Of a DNA stretch of 6,015 nt, positions 1-5,123 are shown one piece after another. Location of the stretch: positions 1 through 6,015 of the forward strand of contig DATADL010000018.1 of assembly GCA_036258555.1 (NCBI GenBank), written 5' to 3'. A program made the position numbers and the translations under genes. The stretch's first letter is position 1. Each line of letters begins with the position of its first letter. The notes beneath the pieces are model-generated. The model did not search any database, was not told the origin of the DNA, and was given only the letters and a program-made list of their open reading frames with translations. This DNA is from JALZEG01 sp036258555 (GTDB lineage Bacteria > Actinomycetota > CADDZG01 > WHSQ01).

Positions 1-187
1 GATGTGGTCGCGCCTTCGACCACCGCGACCACCGCGACCACCGCGACCACCGCGACCACCGCGACCACCGCGACCACCGACCCGCGGCACACATCATGTG
101 CCCCGGGCCTTCGGATCGCGCGCTCGGGGGTCGGGAGCCCAAGGGGCCGGCCCGGTAGGCCGACGCCGTGCGCCGGCCGCCGCGGGG
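1..187. other. Left-edge intergenic region, no supportable gene
   Basis: This stretch lies downstream of the stop codon of the large minus-strand gene. It holds a 9-bp tandem repeat and a short echo of that gene's last codons, described separately. A GC-rich inverted repeat (GGCCGGC at 145-151, GCCGGCC at 172-178) could form a 7-bp stem with a 20-base loop. It has no following T-tract on either strand, so I do not call it a terminator. The plus-strand frame starting at base 1 is open to 258 and reads as an Ala-Thr-Thr repeat followed by Arg/Pro/Gly-rich sequence. That tail looks like a shadow frame, though the repeat itself could belong to the end of a gene entering from the left. Confidence 0.6.
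17..79. repeat. 9-bp tandem repeat, seven perfect copies
   Basis: The unit CGACCACCG is repeated seven times without a mismatch. The period is a multiple of three, so every frame stays open. On the plus strand, the frame of base 1 gives Thr-Thr-Ala repeats, which resemble linkers of exported actinobacterial proteins. The other frames give Pro-Pro-Arg or Asp-His-Arg. Perfect identity implies recent slippage or strong constraint. Whether it is intergenic or the end of a coding linker cannot be decided from this window. Confidence 0.9.
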
Positions 188-211
188 CTAGGTCCGGTAG
201 GCGGACGCCGT
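152..211 (-). repeat. Short direct repeat flanking the stop codon of the dipeptidase-like gene
   Basis: Two 18-base copies at 152-169 and 194-211 differ at one base and are 42 bases apart, exactly 14 codons. On the minus strand both read Thr-Ala-Ser-Ala-Tyr-Arg in the same frame. The copy at 194-211 is the penultimate stretch of the large gene's protein, and the other lies beyond its TAG stop. It looks like the remnant of a small tandem duplication around the 3' end of the gene. Confidence 0.6.
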
Positions 212-3200
212 CGCCGACGAGGGCAGGAAGTCCCGCTCGCCGTCGAACGTCGCCGTGATCGTGCGCCGGGTGCCCGAGACGTACCGGTCCGGGACCTCGA
301 TCGTCGCCATCCCGTTGGCGTCGGTGACCGCGGTCCCGAGCAGCGTCGCCGCCCTCGGCTTCGAGCCGCCGCCCCTCTCGGCGACGTAGAACGAGATCGT
401 CCTGCCGGCCATCATCCCGCCGTCCTCCGCGAGGGCTGCGCGCGCCACCGCCGGCTCTTTCCCGGACGCCACCGCGTCGAACAGCGTGAGGATCGTGTCC
501 TCCCGGGCGACGGTGAATGGCGCAGTGACGGAGAGGTCGCCGAGCGACGCGGTGACGCCGGGCTCGCCGGGGGGGCCCTCCAAGCGAAGGCTCGCGACCG
601 CCCGACCCCCGTCGTCGCTCGTCGCCGTCGCGGTCGCCGGCCCGACCGCGAACCTCACGGTCTCGCCCGCGACCGGAGCGCCCGCCGCGTCGGTCACGGT
701 CGCGGCGAGAGAGACCTCGTCCGTCACCTGTCCGCTCGCCGGGTTCGCCGCGTCCAGCACGACGTCGGTGGCGCCGCCCGTGTCCCAGCGGACGACCTCT
801 CCCCCGCCCGTGAACGTCACGGTGCCGGTCCGCTCGCCGGCGAGGCAGTACGCAAAGTCGTTCCCCGAGCGCGAACGCGGCTGGCCGAGCGTGCGGAGGA
901 CCTCCTCGACGGACATCCCCGCGCGGAGCCGGTCGAAGTCCTCCGGCGTCAGGTCCTCGACGTCCGACCGGCACGAGCCGCCGGGGACGCCGACCGCGCG
1001 CTCCCACATCTGGAGGTAGGCCTCGGGGCCCAGCAGCATGTCGTCGACGATCGCCCCGCCCGCGATCTTGCGGAGGTCCTCGATCCAGTCCGGGTAGAGC
1101 CCGTAGTGGGCGACGCCGTCGACGTTGACGTCGTACGGGGCGCGCGACCCGCTGACCTGCTTGTGGATCGTCGCACCGCCGAACCCCTCGAACGGGTACT
1201 CGACCGGGTTCGACGCGTTGTCGGGCCGGGCGCGGCCCTGGTTGCTGAAGCCGTTCATGTCGGAGCCGAAGCCGATGCCGAACAGGAAGCGCTCGTCTGC
1301 CCAGTCGCGGTACTTCCGCCACTTCGCGGCGTAGCTCGTCGACCCGCCCGCGTGCGGCGTCACGACGCCGCCGAGCTCGTAGATCTTGCGGTAGATCGTG
1401 TCGTCCGCCCACGAGTGGCTCGACACGACGCCGGGCGTCACCGTCGAGCCCGAGGCCCGCAGCTCCTCGCCGATCTGCTCGACGAGGGCCATCGCGTCCG
1501 TCCGCGCGTGCGAGCTCATGTGGTCGGGGTCGAAGATCATCCCGCGCTCGACCATCTCGCGGATCGCGGTCCTCCCCATGTCGGTCAGCCCGCGGGAGTT
1601 GCAGTGGGGGCCCGGCGCGTAGACGGGCGCGGCGCCGGTGTCGGCGAACAGCGAGATGACCGCGGCGAAGATCGAGTCCCGTCCGGAGAACTCCTCGGGT
1701 GCGCCCGACTCGTCGTGGAAGTTCATCTGCGTGTGGTCGTGCGCCTCGGCGTGATCGTGCGAGTGACCGTCGTCCTCGGAGCACGTCTGCATGCTCCACC
1801 AGGACCCGGTCTCGAGGAAGTTCCCGAAGTTGACGATCGGACCCTGGAGGTCCGAGTCCCCTTTGACGCCCGTGAACGCGTTGTCGAACTTGTTGACGAG
1901 CTCCATCTGGCGGACGCCGAGGTCGTAGACGCCCTGGAGCCGCTCGTCTATCTCGTCGGCGGGGCACGTCGGGACGTCGCGGACGATGCCGCACCCCAGC
2001 GGGACCGAGACCTCCATCCCGAGCACGACGGCCAGCTTCCCGTCGTTGATGACCTCGCGCGCCTCGAACGGGTCGTCGACTATGCGGAACCAGCCCTCAC
2101 CGGGCCCTCCGCTCTGCGCGTCGACGTACCGCTCGAGCTCGCGCATGCGCCGCGCCTGCAGCTCGACGTTCTCCATCTCGTCGCAGCTGTTGCGCCGGTA
2201 CGGGTAGATCTCGCAGAGCTGGCCGTTGTCGACCAGCAGGTTCACCATCAACCGAAGGCCGCCGCGCCACGAGCGCTCGACCCACTTGTAATAGACCTGC
2301 TCGTGCGTCAGCGACCACGGCTTCGGCCACCCTTCGAACGTCGGCCATCCGTCGGTGTTGTGGCCCTCGACGGGGTTCCCGCCGCTGAGCGCGGCCTCGA
2401 GGACCGCGCCGTGACCGCCGGGCTCGTGGTCGGGGCAGTCGACGAGCGCGTGCGTCACGCCGAAGCGGTGCCAGGGACGGCCGCAGCGTGAGCGGCCGCC
2501 GATGAACTCGAACGCCATCATGTGCAGGTGGTCCTCGAGGAACCCGCGTACCTCCTGGTACGGGGTCCGTCCGCCGAGGATGGGGCCCTCGACGTCGACG
2601 CCGAGCTCGGGGAACTCGGCACAGCCGCCGCGCCTCTCGAAGGAGAACCGGCCCGGCGTCTCGGCGAGCACGAGCGCGCCGTTGCCGTCGGTCGCGAGAG
2701 CCTGCTCGGTCGCGGGGAGGACGATCGTGAAGGACCCGGTCTCGCCGGCGATCGTCCAATCGGCGAGCTCGCCGGCCTCGGGGGCCGCCACGACCGCCGC
2801 GCCGCGCCCGGCCGCCCGGTTCGCGTCGCTGCGCGCTATCTCGTCGGCCGCCGCATCCGTCCGCTCGTGGGCGAGGCCCCCGGCGGTCGCGCCGGGCGTC
2901 GAACGGGTGACCCCGTAGACCGCCTCACCGAGCGCACCTTCGCTCGCTGCCACGAAGTCGGACCGGCTCCCGAACAGCAGGTAGCTGCCGAGGTCGGTCG
3001 CCTGGAAGTGGAAGGGCTCGGCCGCGCCGGCCGCCGCGGCGGTGGCGGCGAACCCCTCACCCGACCGCTCGACGAACCCTCCGTCCTCGGCCCGGATCGC
3101 GTAGCAGCCGCCCGCCATGGCGTACCGGTCCTCGGGGACCTCCGCCCGCGTCTCTTCGACCCTCTTGTCCTCGCCCGTCCATCCCGACGACTGCGAGCTC

Positions 3201-3307
3201 TGGGTCGAGCCGTAGACCGTGGTGGCGCCGGCGACGGCGGTCCCGGCGACGGTCGTCGCGAGCGCGCAGGCCGCGGCGAGCCAGGCCCTGGCGGAGCGTA
3301 CGCGCAT
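188..3307 (-). CDS. Exported M19 dipeptidase-like metallohydrolase with BamE-like and Ig-like C-terminal modules
   Basis: This is a predicted secreted metal-dependent hydrolase of 1039 residues. The ATG at 3307 is chosen because a GGGAG ribosome binding site sits 5 bases upstream and a Sec signal peptide follows at once (cleavage near residue 26 or 28). The frame stays open to a GTG at 3511, but that extension is Pro/Arg-rich and would bury the signal. Residues about 60-230 contain two beta-rich stretches resembling a beta-trefoil or fascin-like fold (weak). Residues about 250-770 resemble renal dipeptidase (M19). Candidate metal ligands are His260-x-His262, Glu432, His596, His631 and Asp683, and M19-like phrases include GLTDMGRTAIREMVERGM and GIGFGSDMNG. 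A His-rich insert lies at 515-531. Residues about 786-845 resemble a BamE/SmpA module (LRAGMSVEEVLRTLGQP). Two bacterial Ig-like modules end the protein (about 848-933 and 934-1039). M19 enzymes usually have about 350-420 residues, so most of this protein is extra. The many cysteines fit an extracellular, disulfide-bonded protein. The substrate is unknown. The fold call is fairly secure; dipeptidase activity is not. Confidence 0.8.
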   Translation of the reverse strand: MRVRSARAWLAAACALATTVAGTAVAGATTVYGSTQSSQSSGWTGEDKRVEETRAEVPEDRYAMAGGCYAIRAEDGGFVERSGEGFAATAAAAGAAEPFHFQATDLGSYLLFGSRSDFVAASEGALGEAVYGVTRSTPGATAGGLAHERTDAAADEIARSDANRAAGRGAAVVAAPEAGELADWTIAGETGSFTIVLPATEQALATDGNGALVLAETPGRFSFERRGGCAEFPELGVDVEGPILGGRTPYQEVRGFLEDHLHMMAFEFIGGRSRCGRPWHRFGVTHALVDCPDHEPGGHGAVLEAALSGGNPVEGHNTDGWPTFEGWPKPWSLTHEQVYYKWVERSWRGGLRLMVNLLVDNGQLCEIYPYRRNSCDEMENVELQARRMRELERYVDAQSGGPGEGWFRIVDDPFEAREVINDGKLAVVLGMEVSVPLGCGIVRDVPTCPADEIDERLQGVYDLGVRQMELVNKFDNAFTGVKGDSDLQGPIVNFGNFLETGSWWSMQTCSEDDGHSHDHAEAHDHTQMNFHDESGAPEEFSGRDSIFAAVISLFADTGAAPVYAPGPHCNSRGLTDMGRTAIREMVERGMIFDPDHMSSHARTDAMALVEQIGEELRASGSTVTPGVVSSHSWADDTIYRKIYELGGVVTPHAGGSTSYAAKWRKYRDWADERFLFGIGFGSDMNGFSNQGRARPDNASNPVEYPFEGFGGATIHKQVSGSRAPYDVNVDGVAHYGLYPDWIEDLRKIAGGAIVDDMLLGPEAYLQMWERAVGVPGGSCRSDVEDLTPEDFDRLRAGMSVEEVLRTLGQPRSRSGNDFAYCLAGERTGTVTFTGGGEVVRWDTGGATDVVLDAANPASGQVTDEVSLAATVTDAAGAPVAGETVRFAVGPATATATSDDGGRAVASLRLEGPPGEPGVTASLGDLSVTAPFTVAREDTILTLFDAVASGKEPAVARAALAEDGGMMAGRTISFYVAERGGGSKPRAATLLGTAVTDANGMATIEVPDRYVSGTRRTITATFDGERDFLPSSATASAYRT
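1715..1765 (-). other. His-rich metal-binding-like insert in the dipeptidase-like protein
   Basis: Residues 515-531 of the large exported protein contain six histidines in 17 residues (HSHDHAEAHDH plus His531), preceded by an acidic Glu-Asp-Asp run. The insert lies between the candidate ligand Glu432 and His596, in a region where compact M19 enzymes have no such segment that I know of. Similar His/Asp loops in other exported proteins bind zinc, nickel or copper. Here it could load or store the catalytic metal, or simply be a flexible loop. Confidence 0.6.
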
Positions 3308-3312
3308 GAGAT

Positions 3313-3317
3313 CTCCC
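3313..3317 (-). promoter_or_regulatory. Shine-Dalgarno site deciding the start of the dipeptidase-like gene
   Basis: On the minus strand GGGAG stands 5 bases before the ATG at 3307. It supports this start over the in-frame GTG at 3511, which is followed by implausible Pro/Arg-rich sequence. Confidence 0.75.
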
Positions 3318-3555
3318 GATGTCAGAGAGCCGGCAGGTTGGTCGGAGGTTCGCCGGGCGGGGCCGGGTTCCTCCCGCGACGCTCGACTTGCTCGCTGCTC
3401 GCGGACGCCGTGCCAACCCGGAGGCCCCGGCTCCCCTGCCGCGTGGTGCACATGAGCAATTGGCAAGCCCGGGCGGGGGGGCCGGGGTCTCGGGCGCCGT
3501 GCGATCACCAACCTAAGGCGAGGGGCCCCTGACGCGCAAACCAGAACCTTTACAT

Positions 3556-3584
3556 CTAGTCAGACAATGAGCAGAGCGGACTAG
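3556..3584. promoter_or_regulatory. Inverted repeat CTAGTC-N17-GACTAG, possible operator or weak terminator
   Basis: The arms CTAGTC (3556-3561) and GACTAG (3579-3584) are perfectly complementary and lie just beyond the regulator's stop codon, in a locally A/T-rich patch. The patch also contains CTAG, TCA and ACAAT in the same order as in the divergent promoter region near 4953-4971. It could be a binding site for the upstream regulator controlling the dipeptidase-like gene, or a modest hairpin ending the regulator transcript. A long loop and the absence of a T-run argue against a strong intrinsic terminator. Confidence 0.3.
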
Positions 3585-3593
3585 TGCGCGCCC

Positions 3594-4895
3594 TCAGTCC
3601 TCCTCGAGCGCCATGTCGAGGCCTTCCTCCAGCACCGCCAGCGCCTCCCGCTGCTTCTTGCGATCGCGCAAGACCCTCGCGAGGTCGCGGGCGGTCGCCG
3701 CCGCGTCCCGCCCGGCTCCGATGTCCTGGAACATCCTCATGGCCTTGCGGAGCTCTCTCTCCGCGGCGCCCGGGTCCTTCTTGACGAGGGCCCTGCCCAT
3801 CTCGCGGTGGTTCGTCGCGAGGATGATCGGCGGACCGTCCCGCCCGAGCAGTGCCCGAGCCTCGGAGGCCCGGGCCTGGGCGCGCGCCGGCCGGCCGCTC
3901 AGCCGCTCGACCTGGGCGAGCTCGTTCAGGACGTTGGCGCGGTCCGCCTCCGCGTTCGCGATCGATCCGAGACGCTCGAGAGCCTCCTCGAACGCCGCAC
4001 GGGCCTCGGCGAGGTCGTGCTTCTCGAGCAGGACGATCCCGCGGTTCATCTGCGCCCACGCCGCGCCCAGCTTCCAGTCGAGCATGGAGAAATAGTGCTC
4101 GGCCTTGCGCGCGGCGTCGACGGCGTCCGAGTGACGGCCCTGCCCTCGCATCGACCCGGCGACGTTCATGTAGAGACAGGCGAGCTCCGCCGGGTCCTTC
4201 ATGAGCGGCGCGTAACGCAGCGCCTGCTCGGCCTCGTGCGCGGCGCGGTTGCGCAGGCCCACCCGCATGTAGCACGCGACGAGGGCCCCGTGCGCGCGCA
4301 TGAGCGCCACCGGCTCGCTTTCGCCGCCACGCTCGAGCCGCTCTATGTACTCGTTGAGGATGTGGATGGCCAGCCGGGAGTCGCCGGCCTCGAGCGTGCA
4401 GCGCGCGACGCCGGCGACCGCCTCGTAGCGCAGGTGCAGCGGCTCGGTCCGCCACAGGTCCTCCGACTCGCGGTAGAGCCCCATGGCCTCTTCGGGCGAC
4501 CCCTCGTGCTCCTTCACGACGGCCAGGACGCACAGCGCCTTCGCCTCGACGCGCGGCCATCCGTCGGCCCGCGCCTCTTCCCTCACCTCGCCTGCCACCG
4601 CGGTGGCGACCTCACGCTCGCCGGAATGCAGCGCCCGCCTCGCCTCCTGCAGACGGATCTCGAGCTCCGCCTCCGCGCCGGGGGAACGCCCGGTGCGGAG
4701 CTCGAGCGGATCCATCCCGAGAGCGCTCGCGATGTGCTCGAGGGCGTCGGGCGACGGTATCCGCTTGCCCGACTCGATCAACGACACGTACGAAGGCGTG
4801 AGGAGCGGCACCGCGAGGTCCCGCTGCGACAGGCCTCTCTCGATACGGGCGCGGCGAATCCTCTCGCCGAGGCCCGCTTTGTCGTCGCGGCTCAT
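3594..4895 (-). CDS. XRE-family HTH regulator with C-terminal TPR array (RRNPP-like)
   Basis: This is a predicted cytoplasmic DNA-binding regulator of 433 residues without a signal peptide or membrane segment. Residues about 9-67 form an XRE/Cro-type helix-turn-helix, with LSQRDLA as the second helix and TPSYVSLIESGKR as the recognition helix. Residues about 75-430 are almost entirely amphipathic alpha-helical pairs of TPR type. The clearest are near 274-307 (GAAWAQMNRGIVLLEKHDLA and the following Glu/Ala-rich helix) and near 320-350. HTH-plus-TPR is the architecture of peptide-responsive RRNPP receptors such as PlcR, Rgg and NprR. It also occurs in many orphan actinobacterial regulators whose ligand is unknown. 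PlcR and Rgg have about 285-300 residues, so this array is longer and nearer NprR in size. The ATG at 4895 has no good ribosome binding site. The divergent neighbour, 96 bases away, is a tiny exported-peptide gene, and the downstream co-oriented gene encodes an exported hydrolase. The family call is firm; peptide sensing is inferred. Confidence 0.9.
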   Translation of the reverse strand: MSRDDKAGLGERIRRARIERGLSQRDLAVPLLTPSYVSLIESGKRIPSPDALEHIASALGMDPLELRTGRSPGAEAELEIRLQEARRALHSGEREVATAVAGEVREEARADGWPRVEAKALCVLAVVKEHEGSPEEAMGLYRESEDLWRTEPLHLRYEAVAGVARCTLEAGDSRLAIHILNEYIERLERGGESEPVALMRAHGALVACYMRVGLRNRAAHEAEQALRYAPLMKDPAELACLYMNVAGSMRGQGRHSDAVDAARKAEHYFSMLDWKLGAAWAQMNRGIVLLEKHDLAEARAAFEEALERLGSIANAEADRANVLNELAQVERLSGRPARAQARASEARALLGRDGPPIILATNHREMGRALVKKDPGAAERELRKAMRMFQDIGAGRDAAATARDLARVLRDRKKQREALAVLEEGLDMALEED

Positions 4896-4935
4896 GGCGC
4901 AACAGCGTAAGGGGAGCGCGCCGCGCGCGTGTCAT

Positions 4936-4961
4936 CTTCTAACGACTGGGCATACTAGAAG
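4936..4961. promoter_or_regulatory. Inverted repeat CTTCTA-N14-TAGAAG, candidate operator
   Basis: The perfect 6-base arms are at 4936-4941 and 4956-4961, with centres about two helical turns apart, a spacing suited to a dimeric HTH protein. The left arm coincides with the candidate -10 of the regulator and the right arm abuts the candidate plus-strand -10. A bound regulator could therefore affect both genes. The assignment rests on symmetry and position only. Confidence 0.35.
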
Positions 4962-4966
4962 TCAAC

Positions 4967-4974
4967 ACAATTGT
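4967..4974. promoter_or_regulatory. Perfect palindrome ACAATTGT
   Basis: An 8-base perfect palindrome lies 17 bases before the small gene's start codon and just upstream of the candidate regulator -35. It is one of the few A/T-rich motifs here and could be a regulator half-site. Its short length means chance cannot be excluded. Confidence 0.25.
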
Positions 4975-4980
4975 CGCGCG

Positions 4981-4986
4981 AGGAGG
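4981..4986 (+). promoter_or_regulatory. Consensus Shine-Dalgarno AGGAGG for the small peptide gene
   Basis: AGGAGG, the ideal anti-16S match, stands 5 bases before the ATG at 4992. It is the strongest ribosome binding site in the window and the main argument that the 39-codon frame is translated. Confidence 0.85.
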
Positions 4987-4991
4987 TCCGA

Positions 4992-5111
4992 ATGCTCCCT
5001 CGAGTCCGTTTCGTCTTGCTGGCCGCGCTGTTAGCGGTCGGCGCGTTCGCCCCGCCGGCGGGCGCGCGCGAGTGCTTGGAGGTAATGCAGCACAAGTACT
5101 GCGTACCGTAG
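4992..5111 (+). CDS. Small exported peptide precursor (39 aa), candidate signalling peptide
   Basis: I do not recognise a family. The frame begins at an ATG with a perfect AGGAGG site 5 bases upstream and ends at TAG (5109-5111). The precursor has a positively charged start (Arg4, Arg6), a hydrophobic core (FVLLAALLAVGAF) and an Ala-Gly-Ala signal peptidase I motif at residues 23-25. Cleavage there would release RECLEVMQHKYCVP, a 14-residue peptide with two cysteines (Cys28 and Cys37) that could close a ring. It is transcribed away from the XRE-TPR regulator, which matches the linked propeptide genes of RRNPP systems. It converges on the multicopper oxidase gene with only 12 bases between them. 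Because the mature part contains Cys, Met and His, copper or other metal binding is an alternative. Translation is well supported; the role is inferred, and it could also be an unrelated tiny secreted protein. Confidence 0.7.
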   Translation: MLPRVRFVLLAALLAVGAFAPPAGARECLEVMQHKYCVP

Positions 5112-5123
5112 AGAACCGGTCGG

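Larger units (their letters stand above)
3308..3593. other. Intergenic leader between regulator stop and dipeptidase-like start
   Basis: This 286-base stretch separates the two minus-strand genes, so the downstream gene probably has its own promoter. The part nearest the dipeptidase-like gene (3308-3540) is very GC-rich. The part next to the regulator stop (3541-3590) is clearly richer in A/T and carries an inverted repeat. I found no convincing -35/-10 pair, no riboswitch-like structure and no small gene with a ribosome binding site. The 10-bp palindrome AGGGGCCCCT at 3521-3530 has no loop and no T-tract. If transcription starts in the A/T-rich part, the 5' leader would exceed 200 bases. Confidence 0.5.
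4896..4991. promoter_or_regulatory. Divergent promoter region between regulator and small peptide gene
   Basis: These 96 bases must hold the start signals for two opposite genes. For the minus-strand regulator, TTGACT (4960-4965) with TAGAAG (4936-4941) at 18-base spacing is a plausible housekeeping promoter. Alternatively TACGCT (4904-4909), 8 bases before the ATG, fits a TAnnnT -10 element for leaderless transcription. For the plus strand, CATACT (4951-4956) is a possible -10 but lacks a clear -35. The middle (about 4934-4974) is A/T-rich against a very GC-rich background and contains two symmetric motifs, as expected of an operator shared by both promoters. Confidence 0.55.

Noticed and set aside
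145..178. GC-rich inverted repeat as a terminator for the dipeptidase-like gene
   Set aside because: The loop is 20 bases and no T-tract follows on either strand. Such 7-bp GC stems are common by chance at this base composition.
2..2491. Very long plus-strand open frame opposite the dipeptidase-like gene
   Set aside because: It is antisense to a gene with recognisable motifs. Its translation is Arg/Val/Asp-rich with no domain, as expected of a shadow frame in GC-rich DNA.
3308..3511. N-terminal extension of the dipeptidase-like gene to a GTG at 3511
   Set aside because: The 68 extra residues are Pro/Arg-rich without a fold, and they would place the signal peptide inside the protein. The ATG at 3307 has a good GGGAG site.
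3452..3532. Short plus-strand frame starting at ATG 3452 in the leader region
   Set aside because: It has no ribosome binding site, and its product has low-complexity Gly/Arg/Pro composition.
3807..4910. Plus-strand frame opposite the XRE-TPR regulator
   Set aside because: It has no ribosome binding site or motif, and it lies entirely against a well-recognised gene.
4896..5111. XRE gene plus small neighbour as a toxin-antitoxin or XRE-DUF397 pair
   Set aside because: The regulator has a long TPR array rather than a compact antitoxin fold. The small product has a signal peptide and is divergent rather than co-transcribed.
5105..5120. ACCG/CGGT hairpin between the small gene and the multicopper oxidase as a bidirectional terminator
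   Set aside because: The stem is only four base pairs and there is no T-run.
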